From contig CAMPJF010000028.1 of NCBI GenBank assembly GCA_946886725.1, forward strand, positions 1-10,375: 10,375 nucleotides of DNA, in the 5' to 3' direction. This DNA comes from an uncultured Candidatus Saccharibacteria bacterium (GTDB lineage Bacteria; Patescibacteria; Saccharimonadia; Saccharimonadales; UBA6022). Of the stretch, positions 1 through 6,449 are shown in pieces (position 1 is the stretch's first letter; the number at the start of each line of letters is the position of its first letter). A program made the position numbers and the translations under genes. Under the pieces are notes generated by a model. It saw only the letters and a list, made by a program, of their open reading frames with translations. It did not search any database and was not told the DNA's origin.

Positions 1-2
1 CG

Positions 3-299
3 CAGACTGCGCTTCACGATGGAATTTTCGTGGCTGACAACATTAAACGAATTGCTGCTGGGCAAACACCGAAAGAATACAAGGCAGTTATGCCGCCAGT
101 CGTCGTTCCGGTAGGTGAGTTCTGGGCGGTGTTTGAGTGGCGGAAAATTCGTATCACCGGCATAGTCGCGGCGATGATTCGACGTGCTGCGGATTTTGTT
201 GGATACTCGGACATTTTGCCGATTGGTCAAGCGCTGGGTATATGGCGCCCGCGTCGCATTCAGCATGACAATCTTGCTGCGCGAGAAAATAGCATATAA
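3..299 (+). CDS. Type II NADH dehydrogenase-like FAD oxidoreductase, C-terminal fragment
   Basis: This is the 3' end of a gene that begins outside the window; the frame is open from position 3 to the TAA at 297-299 (98 residues). The fragment opens with QTALHDGIFVADNIKR, which resembles the AQxAxQ...A.NI segment that closes the second nucleotide-binding fold and helps form the quinone pocket in NDH-2 enzymes. It then reads MPPVVVPVGEFWAV and a cationic/hydrophobic helix (GIVAAMIRRAADFVGY) ending in LPIGQALGIW, which matches the membrane-anchoring C-terminus of that family. By family knowledge such proteins pass electrons from NADH to quinone at the inner face of the membrane. The NADH and FAD motifs are outside the window, so another member of the pyridine nucleotide-disulphide oxidoreductase superfamily is possible. 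A GTG at position 30 lies inside the conserved core and is not a start. Confidence 0.8.
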   Translation, partial: QTALHDGIFVADNIKRIAAGQTPKEYKAVMPPVVVPVGEFWAVFEWRKIRITGIVAAMIRRAADFVGYSDILPIGQALGIWRPRRIQHDNLAARENSI

Positions 300-320
300 A
301 TAAATTCAGATATGAAAAGA

Positions 321-358
321 CCCGACTGCATTGTGCTAATGAGCACTAAGCAGTCGGG
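321..358. terminator. Bidirectional hairpin between convergent genes
   Basis: CCCGACTGC (321-329) pairs perfectly with GCAGTCGGG (350-358). An inner GTGCT/AGCAC pair (333-337 with 342-346) extends the stem across a small internal loop. The plus-strand exit is GGGTTTCCC; the minus-strand exit is GGGTCTTTTC. T-tracts are modest on both sides, but the position between two convergent stop codons (299 and 377) fits a shared terminator. Confidence 0.75.
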
Positions 359-376
359 TTTCCCTTCAAGGTAATG

Positions 377-1564
377 TTATTCACGATCTCCTGTGTGGAG
401 ATTGGCGCTGAGGTCGTTGATCACACGCGTCGCGTAGGCGGCCTCTTTGGCATTGATCGGACCCATCAGATTGATGTCCTCTCTTTCGCCACCAGGTACA
501 TCGACTTTCATGACACGCACTCCAAACGCCTGCATCATGATGCTTCGAAAGCCTTTTTCATCCTCTTTGGTCGGGCCGGTCGATTGAACGGCTTTATTGA
601 TCTTGCGCAGACTAAAAAGCGGAACGGTACCTCCTAATAGTGGCGGCTTGTCGATAACGATGAGCCCACCGTTATGTCGTTTGCTTGGATCTGGCGGCAC
701 AAGTACCAATCTCCAGTAGTGCCAATTGGCCCATTTTTTGTAGAACAAAAATAGCGACCAAATCAACAGGATGCAGCCAACGCCAAGAAGTATGAGCTGT
801 GCGATTTGCGATTCTTTAAACGCCGAATATGACTGTACGGCCCATCCGGGTATAGGTAACAGACTGAAGATAGCGGGTAGCAATAGAACGCCAATCGATA
901 AGAGTAGGCTCAGGACCTCTCCGTAGATTGTACTCCGTGGCGGACGCGTCGTGAGCGTTTTCTTTTTTATTTGCCCGGTTGAAGGGTCTTTTTCTTCGCC
1001 AACAACAATGGTCTCTGGTCGGCGCTTCAGCAGTTGAAAGAACAGCTCCTTTGATGATCGTCTAATCTCAAAGACGGCCGTCGTAACATTCAGGAAGTTC
1101 TCCTCGGCAATGCGATTTCTTGCAAATTTGCTGAGTTCAACTTCTTTGAGGTTGAGATTCTTTGGCGGCCTTGTGTCCCGTATCGGCTGATAGGTACTTT
1201 GCGATGCATTTTGGTAGGGGCGCTCGGCGGTAACGATTGGTATTTCGGCCGTATCAGGCCGATTGACGGCAACGTATTGTTCGCCAGACTCTTTCTGGAT
1301 GGGTATTTTGATGCTCGGAATCTTAAGGCCACTCCTGCGAACACGGATAATGACATACGCGACGATCATTAGACCGATAGCTATCGTCATTATAACGCGC
1401 CACATGTCTGAGGCGTTGACGAATACCCATATGACGAGGCTGGTAGCACTAAGGTAAATGCCGGCAATAATCACCCAGGCGATAACTTTTTCCTTGGTTA
1501 TTTTTCCGTATCTTCCCTGTACTTTATCCAGTGCCGTGTCTAGGGCTTTGTCTAATTTCTTCAC
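377..1564 (-). CDS. Unrecognised four-helix membrane protein, possibly PH-like C-terminus
   Basis: The gene is not recognised by name. Counting from the GTG at 1573 (398 aa), a charged amphipathic N-terminus (1-28) precedes two membrane helices (about 30-51 and 58-77). Then come a long polar linker rich in P, Q and T (80-150), two more helices (217-238 and 254-277), and a soluble C-terminal domain. That domain, from WHYWRLVLV through SLRKINKAV and FGVRVMKVDVPG to a final helix, resembles the layout of bacterial PH-like (bPH2/YdbS) proteins, which often follow a helix pair; this is inference. Start: AAAGGA at 1575-1580 lies 1 nt from the GTG at 1573 but 10 nt from the in-frame GTG at 1564, so 1564 is preferred (395 aa). 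The gene stands alone, divergent from the ABC exporter, with its own promoter at 1638-1666. Confidence 0.8.
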   Translation of the reverse strand: MKKLDKALDTALDKVQGRYGKITKEKVIAWVIIAGIYLSATSLVIWVFVNASDMWRVIMTIAIGLMIVAYVIIRVRRSGLKIPSIKIPIQKESGEQYVAVNRPDTAEIPIVTAERPYQNASQSTYQPIRDTRPPKNLNLKEVELSKFARNRIAEENFLNVTTAVFEIRRSSKELFFQLLKRRPETIVVGEEKDPSTGQIKKKTLTTRPPRSTIYGEVLSLLLSIGVLLLPAIFSLLPIPGWAVQSYSAFKESQIAQLILLGVGCILLIWSLFLFYKKWANWHYWRLVLVPPDPSKRHNGGLIVIDKPPLLGGTVPLFSLRKINKAVQSTGPTKEDEKGFRSIMMQAFGVRVMKVDVPGGEREDINLMGPINAKEAAYATRVINDLSANLHTGDRE

Positions 1565-1600
1565 ATGATTCACATCCTTTGAAGGGTAAAAGAACTATCT

Positions 1601-1623
1601 ATTTATTACGGGTTGTAATAAAT
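1601..1623. repeat. Perfect 9-bp inverted repeat in the leader of the membrane-protein gene
   Basis: ATTTATTAC (1601-1609) and GTAATAAAT (1615-1623) are exact reverse complements around a 5-nt spacer. With the minus-strand start of transcription predicted near 1631, this would be a hairpin close to the 5' end of that mRNA. It could equally be a palindromic operator. There is no T-tract on the minus-strand side, so it is not an obvious attenuator. Confidence 0.65.
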
Positions 1624-1625
1624 AT

Positions 1626-1664
1626 GACCTATCAGTTGTTATAGGTGATTTATGCTGATAAGTC
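1626..1664. promoter_or_regulatory. Nested inverted repeats overlapping a promoter (putative operator)
   Basis: GACCTATCAG (1626-1635) is matched by CTGATAAGTC (1655-1664), an inverted repeat with 9 of 10 positions paired. Inside it ACCTAT (1627-1632) also pairs with ATAGGT (1641-1646). The half-sites flank the minus-strand -10 box (1638-1643) and reach the -35 box (1661-1666). That is where a dimeric repressor would sit. Binding by a regulator is inference; no regulator gene is in the window. Confidence 0.45.
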
Positions 1665-1666
1665 AA
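1638..1666 (-). promoter_or_regulatory. Sigma-70-type promoter of the minus-strand membrane-protein gene
   Basis: Read on the minus strand, TTGACT (1666-1661) is followed after 17 nt by TATAAC (1643-1638). Transcription should start near 1631, giving a leader of about 65 nt that contains the 1601-1623 hairpin and the AAAGGA ribosome site. Confidence 0.65.
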
Positions 1667-1683
1667 AGATAAGCGTATTCGCG

Positions 1684-1711
1684 CTGAAATATGTCAGCTG
1701 CCGTGTATAAT
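1684..1711 (+). promoter_or_regulatory. Promoter placing the ABC exporter mRNA start at its ATG
   Basis: A perfect TATAAT lies at 1706-1711, with a weaker -35 (CTGAAA, 1684-1689; spacer 16). Only 7 nt separate the -10 box from the ATG at 1719, so the transcript should begin at or next to the start codon. There is no Shine-Dalgarno sequence between them. The mRNA is therefore predicted to be leaderless. Confidence 0.65.
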
Positions 1712-1718
1712 TATTAGA

Positions 1719-3503
1719 ATGCATACACTTATTCAGACCTTGAGATACGCAAAAGGCTTGTGGCCGTACTATACGGGAGTCACGCTATCTTCGATTCTTG
1801 TTGCGTTAACTGGGATCGCAATACCTTTTGTCCTCGCGGCGGCGACTAACTTAATGGTCGATGTGGTTAAAGGCGGTCAAGCTGACGTAACGAGTGCGTT
1901 ATGGCTAGCGGTGGCGTTGTTCGGGTTTGATATTGCGAATACGCTGATTCGTAACTATGGTGGCTATCTGGGTGACGTCATGAGCGTAAAGCTCAAGTCA
2001 CAGCTGTCAACTCGCTATTATGAACATTTACTACGGTTGCCGCAAAGTTATTACGACGGTGAATTAACCGGGACAATTATTAACCGACTGAACCGTGCTA
2101 TTACCGAAGTTTCTAACTTCTTGAACATGTTCGCTAACAATTTTTTCCAAATGCTGCTGACGACAGTGATAACTGTAATTATCGTATGGTTTTATAGCTG
2201 GGAGCTATCGCTACTGATCATTGTTATTTATCCGCTGTTCCTGTGGCTGACCGCAATGACGAGTAAGCGATGGCAAAAGTTGCAGACGGCTAAAAATCTA
2301 GAAACAGATATTGCTAGCGGTCGTTTTGCTGAGGTTGTAACGCAGATTAAAGTTGTTAAAAGCTATGTTCAAGAGAAGCTCGAGCATCGTCATTTCCGTA
2401 AACGATTTCATCGAACGGTAACTTTAACGCGCGAGCAGTCAAGGTATTGGCATTATATGGATGTGATACGCGGCGCAATTTTGTCTGTTATCTTCTTCCT
2501 AATTTTTGCGTATATATTCGTACAAACGGTCAATGTGCGATTTACTATCGGTGAAATGGTGTTGTTGATTACTCTGATTAATGCACTTCGATTGCCGCTT
2601 TTTAGCATGAGCTTTATAGTTGATCAATTTCAACGGGCAATTACGGGAAGTAAGGATTATGTCGTAGCGATGGAGCTGGCACCTGAAATTCAGGATAGAC
2701 CACAGGCGCATAATATTGAAATAAGTAGCGGCCAGATCGAGTATCATAACGTTCATTTTGGCTATCAGAAAACGCAGCCGATTCTAAAAGATATTTCATT
2801 TACTATTATGCCCGGCGAAAAAGTAGCGTTAGTCGGTGAGAGTGGTGAAGGAAAAACGACGTTATCAAACTTATTAATGCGATTATACGAGCCGCAGTCC
2901 GGTAATATTTTTATTGACGGCACCGACATTAATGCTGTTACGCAAAAAAGCCTGCGCGCGAACATCGCAACGGTATTCCAAGACCCTGCACTTTTCAGTG
3001 GAACAATTAGAGAGAACATCGCCTACGCTCATCCGCGTGCGACATATGATCAGGTTATGAAGGCGGCCAAGGCGGCGAATGCGCATAGCTTTATCGAAAA
3101 ATTAGAACATGGGTATGATAGCGAAATTGGCGAAAGAGGAATTAAGCTTTCAGGTGGTCAAAAACAGCGTATTGCGATTGCCCGTGCGATTCTAAAGGAC
3201 GCACCGATTCTTATTCTCGACGAAGCGACAAGTAGTTTAGACAGCCGCGCAGAACACCTAGTTCAAGAGGCGCTGGACCGGCTTATGAAAGGTCGATCAA
3301 CGCTTATTATTGCACACCGATTAAGTACGATTGCGCATGTCGATAAAATCGTGACAATCAAGGATGGAAAGGTTGACGAAGTCGGTATCCCTTCAGAACT
3401 TGCAAAAACTAACGGTATTTACGGGCAATTATTACAGCTGCAGCTTGGAACGACAGAGGCGGCCAAGAAAAAGTTGAAAACATTCGACATTAGTGCTGAA
3501 TAA
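1719..3503 (+). CDS. ABC exporter half-transporter (fused membrane and ATPase domains)
   Basis: At 594 aa this is the usual size for a type IV (MsbA/LmrA/Sav1866-like) ABC half-transporter, which works as a dimer and uses ATP to move lipids, drugs or peptides out of the cytoplasm. Six membrane helices are visible at about 19-41, 58-77, 141-159, 162-182, 249-268 and 275-296. The ATPase domain has an A-loop tyrosine (FGYQ, Y349), Walker A GESGEGKT (373-380), Q-loop Q420, signature LSGGQ (477-481), Walker B ILILDE (497-502) and H-loop H533. All catalytic residues are present, so it should be active as a homodimer. No partner half-transporter is adjacent; substrate cannot be inferred. The ATG at 1719 is the only plausible start and sits directly after the promoter. 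There is no clear terminator before the next promoter at 3520. Confidence 0.95.
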   Translation: MHTLIQTLRYAKGLWPYYTGVTLSSILVALTGIAIPFVLAAATNLMVDVVKGGQADVTSALWLAVALFGFDIANTLIRNYGGYLGDVMSVKLKSQLSTRYYEHLLRLPQSYYDGELTGTIINRLNRAITEVSNFLNMFANNFFQMLLTTVITVIIVWFYSWELSLLIIVIYPLFLWLTAMTSKRWQKLQTAKNLETDIASGRFAEVVTQIKVVKSYVQEKLEHRHFRKRFHRTVTLTREQSRYWHYMDVIRGAILSVIFFLIFAYIFVQTVNVRFTIGEMVLLITLINALRLPLFSMSFIVDQFQRAITGSKDYVVAMELAPEIQDRPQAHNIEISSGQIEYHNVHFGYQKTQPILKDISFTIMPGEKVALVGESGEGKTTLSNLLMRLYEPQSGNIFIDGTDINAVTQKSLRANIATVFQDPALFSGTIRENIAYAHPRATYDQVMKAAKAANAHSFIEKLEHGYDSEIGERGIKLSGGQKQRIAIARAILKDAPILILDEATSSLDSRAEHLVQEALDRLMKGRSTLIIAHRLSTIAHVDKIVTIKDGKVDEVGIPSELAKTNGIYGQLLQLQLGTTEAAKKKLKTFDISAE

Positions 3504-3519
3504 AACGCCCGCAAGCGGT

Positions 3520-3548
3520 TTGAGTCGGGGTGTATTTTTGTGTATACT
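3520..3548 (+). promoter_or_regulatory. Promoter for the FKBP-trxB unit
   Basis: TTGAGT (3520-3525), a 17-nt spacer and TATACT (3543-3548) make a good vegetative promoter 17 nt after the ABC exporter stop codon. The predicted leader is about 35 nt and contains AGGGAG (3574-3579) ahead of the ATG at 3591. Confidence 0.65.
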
Positions 3549-3590
3549 AAAGAGTAATTATACGTAGAGGAATAGGGAGTCTTGTTAATT

Positions 3591-4166
3591 ATGGCCACGT
3601 CAAATAGTCAACGAATCGGTATATGGGTAATTGCAGCGGTGCTGCTCGTCGGAACGCTAGGGAGTTTTGTTGCGATGATGCTTGCACCTGCGAATCAGCA
3701 AATCGATGCAGCCGAGCAGGAAAAACAGCTCGCTGCCTACCAAGAGCAGCAGAAACTTGCCGCCGAAGATCGCGCCAAGTCAGCAGAGCCTTTGAGCGGA
3801 CACGCTGCTAGTTCATTTGATGCGGCAGCAGTGACGGACCTTCAGAAAGAAGTTCTAGTTGCGGGTACCGGCGAAGAAGTGAAGGCGACGGACACTATAA
3901 AAGTCAGCTACTTTGGTTGGCTGCCTGACGGTAGGATTTTTGATAGCTCAAAAGTAAAGGGCGTTGATACTCCTATCGAATTGCCGCTTACTGGTGTCAT
4001 TGCCGGATGGACCGAGGGTTTGCAAGGTGAAAAGGTTGGTTCGACGGTTAAATTGACGATTCCTGCAGATAAGGCATATGGATCACAATCGTCTGGTATT
4101 ATTCCAGCTAACTCACCGCTGACATTTATCGTTATTATTAACAGTATTACTAAGGCGCAAGGATAG
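3591..4166 (+). CDS. Membrane-anchored FKBP-type peptidyl-prolyl isomerase
   Basis: The 191-aa protein has one N-terminal membrane helix (about 11-31), an Ala/Gln/Glu-rich probable coiled-coil stalk (37-63), and a complete FKBP domain (about 86-189). FKBP hallmarks are VSYFGWLPDGRIFDSS (Y107, F117, D118), GVIAGW (135-140, with the pocket-floor W140), IPADKAYG (157-164) and PANSPLTFIV near the C-terminus. By family knowledge it speeds cis-trans isomerisation of prolyl bonds; a single N-terminal anchor with no cytoplasmic domain predicts that the catalytic domain faces outside. The ATG at 3591 is chosen over an in-frame TTG at 3582 because AGGGAG lies 11 nt before the ATG but only 2 nt before the TTG. 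The gene is 4 nt upstream of trxB and probably co-transcribed with it, which suggests a folding/redox pairing. Confidence 0.92.
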   Translation: MATSNSQRIGIWVIAAVLLVGTLGSFVAMMLAPANQQIDAAEQEKQLAAYQEQQKLAAEDRAKSAEPLSGHAASSFDAAAVTDLQKEVLVAGTGEEVKATDTIKVSYFGWLPDGRIFDSSKVKGVDTPIELPLTGVIAGWTEGLQGEKVGSTVKLTIPADKAYGSQSSGIIPANSPLTFIVIINSITKAQG

Positions 4167-4170
4167 TCGT

Positions 4171-5109
4171 ATGGAAGAAGTTATTCATGATGTCGTCATG
4201 GTTGGCGCTGGACCAAGTGCACTTGCGGCTGCGATCTATACTACACGAGAAGATGTCGAGACTGTTCTGTATGAAAAAGGTGTCATTGGCGGACTAGCGG
4301 CAATTACCGATAAAGTCGATAATTACCCAGGCTTTCCTGATGGTATCGAAGGCTTAACGTTAGCTGGTCATTTAGAAAAACAGGCTGAACGATTTGGGGC
4401 AAAGATTGAATTTGGCGACGTGTCTGGTATTCGGAACGAAGGCGACATCAAGATTGTCACTGTTGATGGAGGAGAGGTCAAGGCAAAGACAGTACTGATC
4501 GCTACGGGTAGTGACTATAATAAAATTGGCGTACCGGGCGAGCAGGAATACTATGGCCGAGGCGTGCATTACTGTGCGACCTGCGATGGTGCGTTCTACC
4601 GCGAGAAGCGGCTGGTGGTCGTTGGTGGCGGCAATTCAGCTATCCAGGAAGCATTATTTTTGACGCGCTTCTCGTCGCATATCGACTTGCTAGTTCGAAG
4701 TACTGTAAAGGCCAGTGAGGTATTGCAGCACGAACTGCAAAAGTTTGTCGACGAGGGAAAGATTACGGTTCACTTAAATACGACGACAGAAGAAATCGTT
4801 GCGGTTGACGGCAAAGTCACTTCGGTTATGGCGAATAAAGACGGTGCGCCAATTGTTATTGACACGGACGGCGTCTTTGTCTTTGTGGGTCTAAAGCCGA
4901 ACACCGGCTTTTTAAAGGATAGCGGCATCGAGCTGGACGAACAAGGCTTGATCAAGACAGACGTGCATCTTTCTACTACTATGCCTGGCGTATTCGCAAG
5001 CGGCGATGTTCGTAGTGGTGCAACGATGCAGATCGCTAGCGCTGTCGGCGAAGGAGCAACCGCAGCCCTGTCTATTCGTGAATACCTCGACGGATTGAAG
5101 GTTATTTAG
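4171..5109 (+). CDS. trxB: Thioredoxin reductase-like flavoprotein
   Basis: At 312 aa this has the standard length of low-molecular-weight thioredoxin reductases, which transfer electrons from a pyridine nucleotide through FAD and a CxxC disulphide to thioredoxin. Visible are the FAD-binding GAGPSA (12-17), the redox pair CATC (C135, C138), a second dinucleotide fold VGGGNSA (151-157), and the FAD-binding GVFASGDV (273-280). Two features are unusual. The NADPH-specific HRRxxxR segment reads VRSTVKA (175-181), losing the arginine pair that holds the 2'-phosphate. The usual GGGDSA is GGGNSA. NADH or a ferredoxin-type donor is therefore possible, and the symbol is by family only. AAGGA (4159-4163) inside the end of the FKBP gene gives a 7-nt spacing to the ATG. 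The stop overlaps the convergent phosphodiesterase gene by 8 bp. Confidence 0.88.
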   Translation: MEEVIHDVVMVGAGPSALAAAIYTTREDVETVLYEKGVIGGLAAITDKVDNYPGFPDGIEGLTLAGHLEKQAERFGAKIEFGDVSGIRNEGDIKIVTVDGGEVKAKTVLIATGSDYNKIGVPGEQEYYGRGVHYCATCDGAFYREKRLVVVGGGNSAIQEALFLTRFSSHIDLLVRSTVKASEVLQHELQKFVDEGKITVHLNTTTEEIVAVDGKVTSVMANKDGAPIVIDTDGVFVFVGLKPNTGFLKDSGIELDEQGLIKTDVHLSTTMPGVFASGDVRSGATMQIASAVGEGATAALSIREYLDGLKVI

Positions 5110-5809
5110 TCTGACGGGCGGAAACGCCCTTTAGGACGCTAGCTGGGTAGTCAGAAACGACCCCATCAATACCGCGATCGCTCAATTGCTTTGCGCCATT
5201 TGGGCGATTTACTGTATATGCATAGGTGAATAGATTCGTCTTTTTGGCAATTGTTAAAGCGAAATCATTGATATATAGGCGATGAAAACCAACGCCGTCA
5301 AGATCGAGTCGTCGTGCGAATGCAATAAAGATAAACGGATTACGTTTATGAAGCAGCCATAAGTTAGCCTCTGGGCTTAGTTTTCGGATCATCGCAAGAT
5401 CTTTAGGTGAGAAAGCAGAAAAGACAAAAAGATCCCAATCTTTTTTCCGTTTGATGTATTTCTTCTTTAGGAGTGATATGACGGCAGTAGCCATGTCGTG
5501 CTGTTTTAGTTCGATATTCAATAATACCTCGCCGTAGAATTCATCAAGGACTGTCTCGAGCGAAACGATCGGATTAGGGCTATTAGCAGTTAGTTCGCGT
5601 AACTTTTCGTACGTCGTACTGGCAATGAAGACACGTTTTTTGTGTGTGCGTAATAAGCTGCTGTCGTGGATCATGACAGGAATATTGTCGCTTGTCATGC
5701 GAATATCAAACTCTAGCATATCAGCGCCAGCGTCTACGCCGGCGCGCAGACCTTCTAGGGAGTTTTCTGGCGCGACACCAGCTGCCCCACGATGACCGAT
5801 AACTAACAT
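5102..5809 (-). CDS. Glycerophosphodiester phosphodiesterase family protein
   Basis: The 235-aa protein carries the GDPD signature from its first residues: IGHRGAAGVAPENS (H6, R7, E15, N16), then LEFDIRMT (E33, D35) and MIHDSSLLR (H48), followed by NIELK (E100, K102) and the closing DGVVSDYP (215-222). These are the metal and catalytic residues of the TIM-barrel family that hydrolyses glycerophosphodiesters to an alcohol plus glycerol-3-phosphate. No signal peptide is seen, so it is probably cytoplasmic; a role in lipid head-group turnover or salvage is inference. The ATG at 5809 starts directly at the GHRG strand, as is normal. A -10 box 11 nt upstream predicts a leader of about 4-5 nt with no ribosome site. 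It converges on trxB, and its last two codons plus stop lie inside the trxB 3' end. Confidence 0.93.
   Translation of the reverse strand: MLVIGHRGAAGVAPENSLEGLRAGVDAGADMLEFDIRMTSDNIPVMIHDSSLLRTHKKRVFIASTTYEKLRELTANSPNPIVSLETVLDEFYGEVLLNIELKQHDMATAVISLLKKKYIKRKKDWDLFVFSAFSPKDLAMIRKLSPEANLWLLHKRNPFIFIAFARRLDLDGVGFHRLYINDFALTIAKKTNLFTYAYTVNRPNGAKQLSDRGIDGVVSDYPASVLKGVSARQTK
5116..5129. terminator. GAAA-tetraloop hairpin at the trxB/phosphodiesterase junction
   Basis: GGGCG (5116-5120) and CGCCC (5125-5129) close a GAAA tetraloop 6 nt after the trxB stop, inside the 3' coding region of the convergent gene. Only TTT follows on the plus strand, so termination would be weak; mRNA 3'-end stabilisation is an alternative. 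Confidence 0.4.
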
Positions 5810-5820
5810 AATTACTCGTT

Positions 5821-5829
5821 AGTATAACA
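5821..5829 (-). promoter_or_regulatory. Extended -10 promoter of the phosphodiesterase gene
   Basis: The minus strand reads TGTTATACT (5829-5821), an extended -10 (TGn + TATACT) with no good -35. It ends 11 nt before the ATG at 5809. Confidence 0.6.
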
Positions 5830-5833
5830 AATT

Positions 5834-5842
5834 TGGTACAAT
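5834..5842 (+). promoter_or_regulatory. Extended -10 promoter of the pyrophosphatase gene
   Basis: TGGTACAAT (5834-5842) is an extended -10 (TGn + TACAAT) with a poor -35. The predicted start near 5849 gives a 20-nt leader containing GGAG at 5859-5862, 7 nt before the ATG. Confidence 0.6.
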
Positions 5843-5869
5843 AGTAACAGCAAATAACGGAGACACATA

Positions 5870-6400
5870 ATGGCGGATTTTAATACAATTTTGGATGCAG
5901 GTGATGTTGATGGTGGCATCATTAATGTTGTCGTAGAGATTCCTGAAGGAAGTTCACATAAAATCGAATGGAACCGTGATCTTGGGGTTATGCAACTTGA
6001 TCGCGTAGATCCAGCAATTTTTGCAAAACCTACGAACTACGGATTTATTCCTCAGACACTTGATGAAGACGGCGATGAGCTAGACGCGTTAATTATTACC
6101 GATGCACCACTTGCGACAGGCGTATTCTTGCAAGCTCGTGTCATTGGTGTAATGAAGTTTGTTGATGACGATGAGGTTGATGATAAGATTGTCGTCGTTC
6201 CTGCGGATGACCGCAATACGGGCAATGCGATCACCTCACTAGCAGATCTACCAATGCAAAAGATCGCGCAAATCGAGCACCACTTCACTCACTATAAAGA
6301 TCTAAAAAAGCCTGGCAGTACAGTTGTGCAAAGTTGGGGTGACGTAGAGGAAGCGACGGCGGTTATTCACGAATCAATTGATCGTTGGAATAAAAAGTAA
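5870..6400 (+). CDS. ppa: Family I inorganic pyrophosphatase
   Basis: This 176-aa protein is the normal length for a bacterial family I soluble pyrophosphatase, which hydrolyses pyrophosphate to two phosphates in the cytoplasm and so pulls nucleotide and polymer synthesis forward. Expected active-site residues are visible: E23 in VVVEIPEGS, K31 and E33, R45 in LDRV, Y57 in NYGFIP, the metal-binding aspartates of DEDGDELD (D67, D69, D72), D104 and K106 in DDKIVVVP, and Y142-K143 in THYKDL. Nothing is missing. The start is set by GGAG at 5859-5862. It is a single-gene unit between an extended -10 promoter and a strong terminator, divergent from the phosphodiesterase and convergent with rel. Confidence 0.97.
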   Translation: MADFNTILDAGDVDGGIINVVVEIPEGSSHKIEWNRDLGVMQLDRVDPAIFAKPTNYGFIPQTLDEDGDELDALIITDAPLATGVFLQARVIGVMKFVDDDEVDDKIVVVPADDRNTGNAITSLADLPMQKIAQIEHHFTHYKDLKKPGSTVVQSWGDVEEATAVIHESIDRWNKK

Positions 6401-6416
6401 ACTACTCCAATCTAAT

Positions 6417-6449
6417 AAAATAACCAGCATAATCGGCTGGTTATTTTTT
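6417..6449. terminator. Strong bidirectional terminator shared by ppa and rel
   Basis: AAAATAACCAGC (6417-6428) pairs perfectly with GCTGGTTATTTT (6436-6447) around a 7-nt loop. T runs leave the stem on both strands (TTTTTT at 6444-6449 on plus; TTTTATTAG on minus). The rel stop codon (6441-6443) and its last lysine codons are built into the stem, so the terminator overlaps coding sequence. Confidence 0.92.

Noticed and set aside
374..637. Plus-strand open frame of 87 codons
   Set aside because: It is antisense to the 3' end of the membrane-protein gene and has no start signals.
3504..3540. Possible terminator of the ABC exporter
   Set aside because: The only stem is CCGC/GCGG with a 2-nt loop, too weak, and it overlaps the next promoter.
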